Below are positions 8,597 through 17,143 of a DNA stretch of 64,000 bases, one piece after another. The stretch is from Candidatus Sericytochromatia bacterium S15B-MN24 CBMW_12 (GTDB taxonomy: Bacteria > Cyanobacteriota > Sericytochromatia > S15B-MN24 > UBA4093). The stretch lies in assembly GCA_002083825.1 (NCBI GenBank), contig DAZV01000057.1, positions 62,001 through 126,000 of the forward strand. The letters run 5' to 3'. The notes beneath the pieces are model-generated. The model worked only from the letters and a program-made list of their open reading frames with translations. It was not told the origin of the DNA and did no database searches. How positions within the stretch are numbered: the stretch's first letter is position 1; every line of letters begins with the position of its first letter. Both the position numbers and the translations under genes were made by a program.

Positions 8597-8633
8597 TGGA
8601 GAGAGTTCTGTTTTCGCCTGGGTTCCGAGCGCC

Positions 8634-11006
8634 TCAGAAGACCCAGGGTTGATTGAACCGGAACGAGAGGCCCAGGAGATGCCGGTTGGCCCAGTCCGGG
8701 AAAAGGGTGTTCTTGTAGAGGTTCATCTTGTAGCTGATGGCCGTGATCTTGGTCAGGGGGAGGACGAGTTCGGTCTCGGAGTCGGTGAGCAGACCGTCGT
8801 TTTCGAGATCCAGGGTGCTGAAGAGCTTCAGGTCCTCGCGCAGCGAGAAGTTGCCGAAGTCCCGTTTCCAGTTGAGGCCGAGGGTCGCACCGGTTCGATC
8901 CGGTTGCTGGTCGCGGTCGAGGAAGTGGCGACGGTGCTCGACACCTTCGCGGAGGGTGAGGCCCCACCCGGAGAGATCGTGGCTGAGGCCTCCCCCGAGT
9001 TGTCCGAGGAAGAACTTCGGGTCCTTGTCCTGAACGAAGCGGGTGGTCATGGTGAGGTTGACGAAGGGGCGGGTCGCGGCCCCTAGCACGTCTGCCTGGT
9101 AATCGGTCGAGAGCTGGATGCGGTCCGAGGAGATCTGGGACTTGCCGTCAGCCAGCTGGTCGGTACGGTAGGAGAGGGCGAGGCCGTGTTTGACCTCGTG
9201 GACACTCCAGGCGGCTCCGAGCTGGAGGTCCAAGTCGCCGCCGTAGGCGAAGCCGCTGCGATCGCCCTTCCAGGAGAGGTCGGGGTACTTGTCTCCGGCT
9301 TTTTCCACGGCCCGGCGGGTCATGTCGAGGTTAAGGATCAAGGATGAGCGCCAGAACGGAAGCTGGGCGTAGTCGGGGAAGGAAGCGGGAGAGAGCTTCA
9401 GCCCCAGCGCTCCTTGCATTTGTAGGAACCGCAGGACGCTCTGGCGGACGGTGAACGGATAGTGGCGCAGATCCTCGGTGGTGAGATCGGTGAGGCCCGC
9501 GACCTTCCCCTGGGCGACCGGCAAGGGTACGGCTACCAGGTAGAAGGACTTGGCATTGATGGGGCGCCCGTTCAGGCGGGCTTCATCCGCGACCATGGTG
9601 AGACCTGCCGAGAAGACCTTTGGGCGGCTACCGGTCGTCAGCGGGGCGAGCGACGTGAGCACCGAGCCCTTCACGTGGATGGCGACCAGGGGGTCTTCCC
9701 AGGGCATGAGGTAGTAGAGAGCACGGGCGGTGGAGACTTCACCGAATGCGCCGCCGTCGTGGAAGTGAGCGCGCTGGATGAGGCTGACCTCGCTGCGGGC
9801 GCTCACGCGCATGATGTTGGCGACCGTCTGCATGGCGTCGTTGGCGCCGAGAGTGCCTTCGAGTTCGGCGGCCTCGCGGTTGTCGCGACGCCATGCCTCG
9901 GAGACGTTTCGCCGGGCGTCGAAGGTCAGGGTCACGATCTCGGGAGCCTTTTTCATCAGGCTCCATGCGGGAATCTGCTCTTCTTCCAGGCGCAGGAGAT
10001 CGGGTTCGATCCGGGCGATGCGGTAGTGGCCGCTCGGGTTCTGATCGAGGGTCAGGCGGGCTTTTCCGAGCATGGTGCCGAACCCGCCGGCGTGGAGGGC
10101 GCGTTTGCCGTCGATTCCGGCGACCTGGTGGACGGCGATATCCTTGGGATCGGTGCTGTTGAAGCCGCCGACGACCAGATCGATGCCCGAGGTCGCTGCG
10201 AGCAGGGGCATCTCCTGGTCGAGGCTGAGGTGCGTCAGGGCGACGATCAGATCGGGCCGCTCCTTTTCCTGGATGATCTTGACCCAGGCGGCCGCGGCTG
10301 CGGCGGGGTTCTGGAAGATCAGGCTTTCGCTTTCGTCGACGTTGAGGTAGTCGCGGGAGCGGGCGTCGATCAGACCCAGGACGGCGATTCTGACGCCGTC
10401 GCGTTCGACTATCGCGTAGGGCTCGGCAAGAGGCTTGCCGGTCTTCTTCTCGAGGACGTTGGCGAGGACGACCGGGAACCTGGCTTCCTTGATGCGGGCC
10501 TTGAGGGCGGCGATGCCGTAGGAGAAGTCGTGGTTGGCGGGGAGCCAGGCGTCGTAGCCCATGCGGTTGAGGGCCTCGACCATGGCTTTTCCTCGGGTAT
10601 GGGCGCTGGTGGCGCCGGGTCCCAGGATGTTGCCGGCGCTGAGGAGCAGGGTGGGGAGGCCGGATTCGCGGGCCTCGACGATCGCCACGGCCTGGCGCGG
10701 AAGTCCTCCGATGGTCCGGGGAAGAGCGCTATAGGGATCGATCGTGACGGGTTCGAAGATGCCGTAGGTGTCGTTGGTGTGAAGGACCAGCACGCTCTTC
10801 GGCTTGGGGACGAGGAGGGGTTCGAGATCGCCGAGGGGTGGGCTCGAAGCGGTCGCCTCGAGCGGGTATCCAGCGGGTTGGATGATTGACGAGCTGCTTG
10901 CGGAGAAGGTGACGGAGGCCTCTGGGCTGCTCGGCTCGGCGGCCTGGGCCGAGGGACCGAGCGCGAGGGCCATGAGTAGAAGGCTGGCCCCGATCAGGCC
11001 ATGCAC
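8634..11006 (-). CDS. UshA-like 5'-nucleotidase fold with degenerate active site, fused to a barrel-like C-terminal domain
   Basis: The GTG start at 11006 has TTGGAG upstream and gives a 790-residue protein with signal peptide LIGASLLLMALALGPSAQA. Residues about 72-330 align with the UshA/CpdB metallophosphoesterase domain and 330-540 with the 5'-nucleotidase C-terminal domain. Metal ligands are altered: HTNDTYG has Tyr81 for His, SAGN has Asn126 for Asp, GGFNS has Phe282 and Ser284 for His and Gln/His. ANHDFS lacks the catalytic-dyad Asp (Ser162). Asp79, Asn158, His159 and His259 remain. Residues about 550-790 are alternating amphipathic strands and end in Phe, as in outer-membrane barrels. 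It is probably non-catalytic. It overlaps the upstream small gene by 13 bases. Confidence 0.75.
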   Translation of the reverse strand: MHGLIGASLLLMALALGPSAQAAEPSSPEASVTFSASSSSIIQPAGYPLEATASSPPLGDLEPLLVPKPKSVLVLHTNDTYGIFEPVTIDPYSALPRTIGGLPRQAVAIVEARESGLPTLLLSAGNILGPGATSAHTRGKAMVEALNRMGYDAWLPANHDFSYGIAALKARIKEARFPVVLANVLEKKTGKPLAEPYAIVERDGVRIAVLGLIDARSRDYLNVDESESLIFQNPAAAAAAWVKIIQEKERPDLIVALTHLSLDQEMPLLAATSGIDLVVGGFNSTDPKDIAVHQVAGIDGKRALHAGGFGTMLGKARLTLDQNPSGHYRIARIEPDLLRLEEEQIPAWSLMKKAPEIVTLTFDARRNVSEAWRRDNREAAELEGTLGANDAMQTVANIMRVSARSEVSLIQRAHFHDGGAFGEVSTARALYYLMPWEDPLVAIHVKGSVLTSLAPLTTGSRPKVFSAGLTMVADEARLNGRPINAKSFYLVAVPLPVAQGKVAGLTDLTTEDLRHYPFTVRQSVLRFLQMQGALGLKLSPASFPDYAQLPFWRSSLILNLDMTRRAVEKAGDKYPDLSWKGDRSGFAYGGDLDLQLGAAWSVHEVKHGLALSYRTDQLADGKSQISSDRIQLSTDYQADVLGAATRPFVNLTMTTRFVQDKDPKFFLGQLGGGLSHDLSGWGLTLREGVEHRRHFLDRDQQPDRTGATLGLNWKRDFGNFSLREDLKLFSTLDLENDGLLTDSETELVLPLTKITAISYKMNLYKNTLFPDWANRHLLGLSFRFNQPWVF

Positions 11007-11284
11007 AACTCGTGCTCCAACTGGCTGAGGCGAACTTCGAGGCTCACCATGCGCGTCCGGAGTTCCGCGGAAAGGGCCTTCAGGTCGGGATTCGAGCTGT
11101 AGAGCGCGAAGAGTTCCTGGTGGAGCGTCGCATGATCGACCAGCTTGGCCTTGAAGTGCGAGTAGGATAGTTTTTCCGTGTGGCCTTCGCCGTACTGCGG
11201 GAAGGTCTCCTTGCAGTAATGCACGTATTCCTGGCGGATGGTACGCAGGGTGAGGGGGGTGAGGGTTTCGAGTGCGTGGTCCAT
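10994..11284 (-). CDS. Small helical hypothetical protein
   Basis: The 96-residue protein is predicted helical throughout, with a heptad-like C-terminal half (ELRTRMVSLEVRLSQLEHEL) that could form a coiled coil. It has no signal peptide or membrane helix and I do not recognise a family. It starts 2 bases after the upstream secreted-protein gene and ends inside the next gene, so it sits in the middle of a tightly coupled three-gene operon with the UshA-barrel protein. Confidence 0.7.
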   Translation of the reverse strand: MDHALETLTPLTLRTIRQEYVHYCKETFPQYGEGHTEKLSYSHFKAKLVDHATLHQELFALYSSNPDLKALSAELRTRMVSLEVRLSQLEHELCMA

Positions 11285-11286
11285 TT

Positions 11287-11982
11287 TTACCTCTTGTGGC
11301 CTTTTCTCTGGATCTTGGCGGCAAATTCCGGCGCCACCAGGTGTTCGTATTCGGTGAGGTATTCGATTTCCTTGAGGGAGCCGCCGACCTTGGTACCGAT
11401 CGGGTATTCCTCGGGGATGGATTCCCAGTTGGGAATCAGGAGCAACTTGGTGATCTTGCCTTCATCGAGCTGCGCCTTGAAAATCGTTCGCCGTTCGTCC
11501 GCGAAGGCGGGCTCGATGATCGGGGTCTTGAGTACCGTGCGCTTCCAGAAGGTGGAGAGCGTCTTGGTGAATCCCTTGGCCTTGACCTCGCGCTTGGCGG
11601 CATCTTTCTCGTGTTCGGCCTGCCAGGCTTCCATCTCTTCGGGCGCTTCGAAGGCCGTTTCTCGAGACTCGGAGAGGATGAATCGGCCACCGTCCGGCGT
11701 CTTGATGACCACCATGCTGGTCTTGGGCAAGTAGCCGAGCGAGTGATCGGATCCGGGATCGGCCGCCAGGAAGGTGTCGGTGAAGGTCACCTCCTGGCCG
11801 ATGTGATCCTCCCAGATCTCGAAGGAGAAGCCGGGAGCGGCTCCACGTGCGGCAAGGCCCCCCGTTCGCCGGAGGCCCGGGATCTTCTCGAGCATCCCGT
11901 CGAGCGCGTCACCTGGCTTGGCCTCGGCAGGTTGTACGAAGGCTCCCATGAGGAGCGAAAGAAGCAGGATCGAACGAAACAT
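11287..11982 (-). CDS. Secreted hypothetical protein
   Basis: The 231-residue protein begins with a clear signal peptide (FRSILLLSLLMGAFVQPAEA, cleavage near residue 21) and GAGGGGA precedes the ATG. The mature part is mixed alpha/beta, with a Lys/Glu-rich helix at about 115-145 and no cysteines. No known family is apparent. It is the first gene of the operon that continues with the 96-residue helical protein and the UshA-barrel fusion, so it may work with them at the cell envelope. Confidence 0.75.
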   Translation of the reverse strand: MFRSILLLSLLMGAFVQPAEAKPGDALDGMLEKIPGLRRTGGLAARGAAPGFSFEIWEDHIGQEVTFTDTFLAADPGSDHSLGYLPKTSMVVIKTPDGGRFILSESRETAFEAPEEMEAWQAEHEKDAAKREVKAKGFTKTLSTFWKRTVLKTPIIEPAFADERRTIFKAQLDEGKITKLLLIPNWESIPEEYPIGTKVGGSLKEIEYLTEYEHLVAPEFAAKIQRKGHKR

Positions 11983-12088
11983 GGCGAGGTCCCCTCTGAA
12001 ATGGCGTCGTCGCGCACGTTAAGAGCTTACCAGACCTGGGCTTGACTGCAAAGGATCGCCAAGAGAAAGCGAGTTGACTCCCTTCGGG

Positions 12089-12094
12089 TATAGT
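12089..12094 (+). promoter_or_regulatory. -10 element immediately before mltA
   Basis: TATAGT lies exactly 6 bases before the ATG at 12101, which would put the transcription start at or next to the start codon. No good -35 hexamer is visible at the usual distance. TTGACT at 12074-12079 is only 9 bases from the -10. Confidence 0.4.
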
Positions 12095-12100
12095 GGGGGC

Positions 12101-13246
12101 ATGCGCGCCTTCCTTCTCGCTTTATCCCTGCTTTTCGCCCTTTGCCTGCCGGCTGCCGCGCAGGATTTGCCTCTTGCCGATGACGGGGATCTCGCGGCCC
12201 TGAAGCAGGCCGTCACGCGGAGCCAGGCTTACCTCGCCGCCTCCGAGCGCCAGACGATCGTCCTGGGCGATCGCGCGATCCCCCGCGAAACCCTGCTGGA
12301 GAGCGCCGGCCGGTTCGCCGAACTCCTCGCGCAGCATGGCCTTCAGCCTCCCTTCTTCGAGGCGGTCCAGCGAGAGTTCGACTGGATCTCGGTGGCCGGC
12401 AACGATGCCCGGGGCAAGGTTCACGTCACCGGCTACTACCTGCCCTTGCTGGAGGCTCGAAGAACTCGGGATGCGCGCTTCCGCTTTCCCCTCTACGCTC
12501 CGCCGCCGGATCTCCAGCGCGTGGATCTCGGTGCCTTCCATTCGCGTTACCAGGGTCAGAGCATCAGCGCCCGCGTCCAGGACGGAAAGATCGTCCCCAT
12601 CCCCGATCGAGTGGCCATCGACGACGGGGGCGCGCTTTCCGGCAAGGGACTCGAAATCGCCTGGGTTGACGATGAGATGGCGCGCTACACCCTGATGGTC
12701 CAGGGTTCGGGTCTCCTGCGCTTCGAGGATGGGCAAGTCGCCAACGTCAACTACGCCGCCGCCAACGGGCGAGCCTACACTAGCCTGGGCAAGGCGCTCA
12801 TCGCCGACGGGAAGATTGCCGCCGAGCAGATTTCGATGCCGGCCATCGAGGCCTACTTCCGCGAGCGCCCTCTGGAGCTGAGGGGCTACCTCAACCGCAA
12901 TCCCAGCTATGTTTTTTTCAGGCTGGCGAGCGAGGGCCCGTACGGTTCGGACGGGATCGCGCTGACGCCGGGGCGGGCGATCGCAACTGACAAGCGTCTC
13001 TTCGGTTCCGGCCTGATCGGCTACCTGACCTATCCCCGGGCGCGTTTGGGTCCGGACGGGAAGGTCGAGGCCTGGGAAAAGGGTAGCCGCTTCGTACTGG
13101 ACCAGGACACCGGTGGAGCCATCAAGGGACCCGGTCGGGCCGACGTGTACTGGGGGGGCGGGGCCGAGGCCGCCATGCGGGCGGGAACGCTCAACGGCGA
13201 CGCGCGCCTCTGGTACTTGATTCTCAAGGAAAAGACCCGCCCCTGA
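12101..13246 (+). CDS. mltA: MltA-type lytic murein transglycosylase
   Basis: The 381-residue protein has a signal peptide (RAFLLALSLLFALCLPAAAQ). The MltA barrel domain has VTGYYLPLLEA, YTLMVQGSGLLRF and YAAANGRAYTSLG, and the C-terminal 3D domain has DTGGAIKGPGRADVYWG, which holds the catalytic aspartate. It cleaves glycan strands to 1,6-anhydro products in the periplasm. MltA enzymes are typical of diderm bacteria and cyanobacteria. There is no lipobox, unlike E. coli MltA. I choose ATG 12101 because the signal peptide starts there. The upstream in-frame ATG would lie before the -10 element. Confidence 0.9.
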   Translation: MRAFLLALSLLFALCLPAAAQDLPLADDGDLAALKQAVTRSQAYLAASERQTIVLGDRAIPRETLLESAGRFAELLAQHGLQPPFFEAVQREFDWISVAGNDARGKVHVTGYYLPLLEARRTRDARFRFPLYAPPPDLQRVDLGAFHSRYQGQSISARVQDGKIVPIPDRVAIDDGGALSGKGLEIAWVDDEMARYTLMVQGSGLLRFEDGQVANVNYAAANGRAYTSLGKALIADGKIAAEQISMPAIEAYFRERPLELRGYLNRNPSYVFFRLASEGPYGSDGIALTPGRAIATDKRLFGSGLIGYLTYPRARLGPDGKVEAWEKGSRFVLDQDTGGAIKGPGRADVYWGGGAEAAMRAGTLNGDARLWYLILKEKTRP

Positions 13247-13253
13247 GGGCGGG
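13236..13253 (-). terminator. Terminator hairpin between mltA and the minus-strand small gene
   Basis: CCCGCCC (13236-13242) pairs with GGGCGGG (13247-13253). On the minus strand it is followed by TCTTTTCC, so it most likely ends the 94-residue gene. It overlaps the last codons of mltA. Confidence 0.5.
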
Positions 13254-13275
13254 CCCGAACCTGGATGTCGTGGGT

Positions 13276-13560
13276 CTAGAGGTTGCCGCGGCGGGATTCG
13301 CCTTCGACTTCCGTGCTGAGGAGCAGTTCCAGCTTCTCGCGGTTACGATCGGTTGACATCGTCGTGATGCCCATCAGCAGGTGCAAGGGCATGATGTTAT
13401 GTGCCACGACGTTCTCTTCCTCGTCGTACGCGTCGAACTCCAAGTAGTCCTCGCCGACCCGGGTGACCTTCGCGAGGTAGTAGTTGTGGGTCGGAGCGAA
13501 GTAGAGCTCGATCAGGTTGCTTTCGTCCAGGAGTCTTTTCAAGCGCTCACGGATCGTCAT
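13276..13560 (-). CDS. Conserved-looking small hypothetical protein
   Basis: The 94-residue protein has a strong AGGAGG before the ATG. After an N-terminal helix it shows a run of short beta-strands (NLIELYFAPTHNYYLAKVTRV, DYLEFDAYDEEENVVAHNIMPLHLLMGI) reminiscent of an Sm/LSm-type or small barrel fold. It ends with a basic helix. This resemblance is only a pattern impression. There is no signal peptide, cysteine cluster or membrane segment. It is transcribed alone. Confidence 0.7.
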   Translation of the reverse strand: MTIRERLKRLLDESNLIELYFAPTHNYYLAKVTRVGEDYLEFDAYDEEENVVAHNIMPLHLLMGITTMSTDRNREKLELLLSTEVEGESRRGNL

Positions 13561-13731
13561 CGGATACCTCCTCTGTCGAATGGAGGGCGCGGTCGGGCCA
13601 AGGGGATTATGCCCGTATTTTTCATCCTCTATCCAAGCAAGCCTTGTTCTCAGGCTGCTCCGCTCCCTTTCGATCGCTTGTCGACGCTGTTCGAGCCTTG
13701 ATCCGAGGGTGCGGCACGCGTCATCCGAGAG

Positions 13732-13760
13732 TTGAAGCCCCTGGGAGCGGGGACTATAGT
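13732..13760 (+). promoter_or_regulatory. Promoter of the 82-residue gene
   Basis: TTGAAG (13732-13737), a 17-base spacer and TATAGT (13755-13760) form a good sigma70-type promoter. The transcript would carry a leader of about 88 bases before the ATG at 13855. Confidence 0.65.
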
Positions 13761-13854
13761 GGGGCCTACGTAAGAACGACGTTGCGCTGTCTGACGCTCA
13801 CTAGCCTTCTTTGCCGATTCTCAGTGGGCGAGGCAGCTTGGAGAGGAGGTTCGA

Positions 13855-14103
13855 ATGAAGTCGATCGCTTATCGCCTTCAGCAGCGGGTCGCGGAGAGCC
13901 TGGGTCCCGGTCCGGGGCCCGAGCAGTTCTACATCGAGGAGATCGCTCCGGGGGTCTTCGCCTGGCATCTGGTCTCCGAGGGGGAGCTTCTTTCCCCCCT
14001 CCATGCTTCGCAGGCGTGGAAGGCCTACGGCAAGAAGGCTCAGAACTTGCTCTCGAAACCGGGGACCGGGGTCGTGATCTGGGATACCGATTCGGAACGC
14101 TGA
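13855..14103 (+). CDS. Small hypothetical protein
   Basis: The 82-residue protein has AGGAGG before the ATG, its own promoter, and a terminator after it, so it is very likely real. It is soluble, with an N-terminal amphipathic helix (SIAYRLQQRVAESLG), a central beta part (EQFYIEEIAPGVFAWHLVSEGELLS) and a C-terminal strand GTGVVIWDT. No family is recognised. It lies between an unrelated small gene and a secreted protease, and nothing in its context indicates a role. Confidence 0.65.
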   Translation: MKSIAYRLQQRVAESLGPGPGPEQFYIEEIAPGVFAWHLVSEGELLSPLHASQAWKAYGKKAQNLLSKPGTGVVIWDTDSER

Positions 14104-14149
14104 GCGTCGCGGGAAACGTTGTCGGTCGGTGGGTTCGAGGGAAGCGGGG

Positions 14150-14170
14150 AGGAGGCCGGGCGGCCTCCTT
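14150..14170 (+). terminator. Terminator after the 82-residue gene
   Basis: AGGAGGCC and GGCCTCCT form an 8-9 bp hairpin around GGGC, followed by T-rich sequence. It lies 47 bases past the stop codon. Confidence 0.5.
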
Positions 14171-14307
14171 CATGCGTTTTGAGGTAATGCATTTTAAGGG
14201 AGGTTTAACCTATCCTTGGTCTGGTTTCGAGGGGTTCGAGGCGATAACCCTACAAAGGGAGTTTCCAGCATTCGAGGCTTGGAGACTGCCGGACGGAGGA
14301 GGATCCC

Positions 14308-15615
14308 TTGAAGCCGCAATTTCTGAGCAACCTACTGCTCGCCGTCGTGATGGCCTTCACGACGGGTTGCGGCGCGACGGCCCCGAGCATGTCCGATCGT
14401 TCCGTGGGGCGTCACCAGGCGCAGCAGTCGAGCCTCAAGGGCGCGGCCAGTCCGCGGGCGGTCATCGAGTTTCGGACCGGGGCCGGCGGCCGCGGTCTTT
14501 CCGAGTTGATGGCCAAGCATGGCGTCCGCTCGGTCGGCTCGATTCCCGAACTGGGCATCAACGTCGTCTCCCTGCCCAAGGGCGCTGACCGCTCGGGCCT
14601 CTTGAAGACCCTCGCCGCGCATCCCGACGTCGCTTCCGTCGAGGCGGACGCCCGGGTTCGCGCCACCTACATGCCTTCCGACCCCCAGCACCGCAGCCAG
14701 TACGGCAATTCGGCCCTGCGCCTTCCCCAGGCCTGGGACGTCGCCCGGGGCAAGGGTGTGGTCGTCGCGGTCATCGACACCGGCGTGGACCTCGGACACC
14801 CCGATCTGCGCGAGAACCTGGTCTCCGGAATCAGCTTCGTAAATCAGGTCGAGGTCGAGGACTGGGAAAACCCCGGCCAGACCGCGATGGAAGCCTTCCC
14901 CAACAAGGGCCCGATGGACGACCACGGCCACGGCACCCACGTGGCGGGAACCATCGGGGCCGCCCTCAACGGCGTCGGAGTGGTGGGAGCTGCCCCCAAC
15001 GCCAAGATCATGCCGGTCAAGGTCCTCAGCTACACCCGCAGCGGCTTCGGTTCCGACGTCGCGGCGGGCATCGTCTGGGCGGTCGAGCACGGAGCCAAGG
15101 TCGTCAACCTGAGCCTGGGGGTTTACGGGGGTTCCAAGCCCGTCGAACGGGCGGTGCGCTATGCCCTCGCGAAGGGCGTGGTCGTGGTCGCCGCAATGGG
15201 CAATGATCGCGAGGATTCCTCCCTCGAGTACGGGATACATCCCAGCTATCCGGCGGCTTTGCCGGGGGTGATCGCGGTCGGAGCGACTGATGACCGGGAT
15301 CAGGTGGCTTCCTTCTCCAACGCCGGCAAGTGGATTTCGGTCTCGGCGCCCGGCGTGGACATCCTTTCCACCACGCCCACCTACGAGGTCAGCGATCCCC
15401 TTCCTTCCGAGTACGGCTCGATGAGCGGAACCTCGATGTCCACCCCTTACGTCTCGGGCGTGGCCGCGCTCTTGCTGAGCCTTTACCCGCAGATGACCCC
15501 CGCCCAGGTGAAGGCGCGCCTCGAATCGACGGCCGACGACGTGGGCGTGGCGGGCTTCGATTCCTTCACGGGCTACGGCCGGATCAACGCCGCCCGGGCC
15601 TTGGGCCTGAAGTAG
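14308..15615 (+). CDS. Subtilisin-like serine protease (S8), lipoprotein
   Basis: The TTG start has GGAGGAGG 6 bases upstream. The 435-residue protein has a signal peptide with lipobox TTGC (Cys21) and an I9-like prodomain at about 48-118 (AVIEFRTGAGG... HPDVASVEADARV). The S8 catalytic domain follows, with Asp157 (VIDTGVDLGHPDL), His208 (DHGHGTHVAGT), oxyanion Asn299 and Ser376 (SGTSMSTP). All catalytic residues are present, so it should be an active membrane-anchored, self-processing protease. A paralogue lies at 38.2 kb with the same architecture. It is monocistronic, with a strong terminator after it. Confidence 0.92.
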   Translation: MKPQFLSNLLLAVVMAFTTGCGATAPSMSDRSVGRHQAQQSSLKGAASPRAVIEFRTGAGGRGLSELMAKHGVRSVGSIPELGINVVSLPKGADRSGLLKTLAAHPDVASVEADARVRATYMPSDPQHRSQYGNSALRLPQAWDVARGKGVVVAVIDTGVDLGHPDLRENLVSGISFVNQVEVEDWENPGQTAMEAFPNKGPMDDHGHGTHVAGTIGAALNGVGVVGAAPNAKIMPVKVLSYTRSGFGSDVAAGIVWAVEHGAKVVNLSLGVYGGSKPVERAVRYALAKGVVVVAAMGNDREDSSLEYGIHPSYPAALPGVIAVGATDDRDQVASFSNAGKWISVSAPGVDILSTTPTYEVSDPLPSEYGSMSGTSMSTPYVSGVAALLLSLYPQMTPAQVKARLESTADDVGVAGFDSFTGYGRINAARALGLK

Positions 15616-15670
15616 CCGCGGGCTAGGGCCCGGTCGCACGTTCCGGAAAAGACGGTGAACTCATCGACTC

Positions 15671-15714
15671 GCAAGCGAAAGCGCCGGGCCCGAAGGCCCG
15701 GCGCTTTCGCTTTT
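15671..15714. terminator. Strong bidirectional terminator
   Basis: An 18-bp perfect stem (AAGCGAAAGCGCCGGGCC, 15673-15690, with its complement 15695-15712) closes on a CGAA loop and is followed by TT. A-rich sequence inside the left arm lets it act for the convergent minus-strand phosphatase gene as well. Confidence 0.85.
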
Positions 15715-15718
15715 GCGA

Positions 15719-16861
15719 CTACTTGGTGAGGGTCACCGAATCGAAGGTCTTGCCTTCCTTGTCGATGGCCGTGAACGAGAGGCGATTTCCGTCCAGCTCC
15801 CCCGCCACGAAGTGGTAGACGTCGCGATACAGGGATGGCTTTTCCTGGTCCTGGTTCTTCTTGCGGCCGGGGCGCAGCCAGGCCCCACCGCCGCCGGTCA
15901 CGAGGAAGCGAACCCCGTCTTCATGGTCCTCGAAGCGCTCGTAGTTATGCTCATGGCCATTGACGTACCAGTCGACTCCGTGGCGCTTGAAAAGAGGTAG
16001 GGCGCGATTGCGGAGAAAGGGCTTGCCGCCGTCGGCTCCGTTGGAGTAGACGGGATGATGCCCGAAGGCGATCTTCCAGGTGGCCGTCGAGCGCGAGAGG
16101 GCGCGCTCCAGCCATTCCACCTGCGGGGTGCCGGGTTTAAGGAAGTCCCGGTCGGTGGTGTCGAGGGCGAAGAACTCCGCCTGGCCCCACCGAAAGGAAT
16201 AGTAGCGTTCGGTTTCGCTCGCTTCGGAAGGCAGCTCGAAGGCCCGCAGGTACGCGGCTCCCTTCTCGGCCTTCACGTCATGGTTGCCGATCACCGGGTA
16301 GAGCGGCGCATTGGCGATCAGCGGCGCGAAGGGAGTGAAGAAGCGCTGAGGGTAGAGGCGTTCTTCTCCGTCGTCGTAGACCACGTCCCCCACGTGCAGG
16401 ACGAAGTCGGGGCGATACTCGGTCATCCGCGCGGCAATGGCACGCTGGTTGGCGTTGCCCGAGCCGGTATCCCCCACGATGATGAAGCGGGCCTTTCCGG
16501 AGGTCTGAGGGGGCGTCCGGAACGTTCCCTTGCCGATGCCGGGAACCTCGTAGGAGACCGAGGCGCCGGGTCGCAATTCGTCGAGTTCGACCTGATGGTG
16601 GGTTACCGCGACCTCGCTGCGGATCTCGCGAGCGCCGATCCTCACGACACTGGCCGCGGGCTTGGCGGTTCGCCACATGATCACCGCCGAAGTGCTTGTG
16701 ACGTTCTGAACGTAAGGTGCGACCGCCTGAATCGCTAACGCCTGATCCGCCGAACTCGCGGCCGATGCGGCGAAAGAGGCTTGCCCGGAGGTGGCATGCG
16801 AACCCAGGGGCACGGAGAGGGCCACCAGTAAGAAAACGGCGGCATGACGAGCGTTCGGCAA
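15719..16861 (-). CDS. Purple acid phosphatase-like secreted metallophosphoesterase
   Basis: I choose the TTG start at 16861 because AGGAGGAGG lies just before it. A longer in-frame start 30 bases upstream lacks this. The 380-residue protein has a signal peptide (AAVFLLVALSVPLGSHA), an N-terminal fibronectin-like domain (PYVQNVTSTSAVIMWRT, about 45-115) and a calcineurin-like domain. All purple-acid-phosphatase metal motifs are present: VGDTG, GDVVY, GNHD, FGHHP and NGHEHNYER. It should hydrolyse phosphate esters outside the cytoplasm and may serve phosphate scavenging. It is divergent from the antiporter gene. Confidence 0.88.
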   Translation of the reverse strand: MPNARHAAVFLLVALSVPLGSHATSGQASFAASAASSADQALAIQAVAPYVQNVTSTSAVIMWRTAKPAASVVRIGAREIRSEVAVTHHQVELDELRPGASVSYEVPGIGKGTFRTPPQTSGKARFIIVGDTGSGNANQRAIAARMTEYRPDFVLHVGDVVYDDGEERLYPQRFFTPFAPLIANAPLYPVIGNHDVKAEKGAAYLRAFELPSEASETERYYSFRWGQAEFFALDTTDRDFLKPGTPQVEWLERALSRSTATWKIAFGHHPVYSNGADGGKPFLRNRALPLFKRHGVDWYVNGHEHNYERFEDHEDGVRFLVTGGGGAWLRPGRKKNQDQEKPSLYRDVYHFVAGELDGNRLSFTAIDKEGKTFDSVTLTK

Positions 16862-17143
16862 CTTTTCCTCCTCCTGAGCATGGGAAGCCACCCGATTGTT
16901 CCCTTCGGCTTGGCAGTCGTAACTCCCGCCTTGAAGTATCCCGCTTCATGCCTGCCGGCGGGACGCCAGCGGTGGGCAAGCTTGACGCTTGGCGGCGACT
17001 TCCGGGACAATTGAGGTGCGAAGCCATTTTTGGCATCCCCGCATTCTTGTGGATCCAGGCCTCCGGCTTGGTCCAGTCCTCCGACCGGGTCATGGCGTTT
17101 CGTTCCGCGCATGGCCTCACGCGCGCTCGAGGAGAAACGCCCC

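Noticed and set aside
12074-12094. TTGACT with TATAGT as a complete mltA promoter
   Set aside because: The spacer is 9 bases. Only the -10 element is retained.
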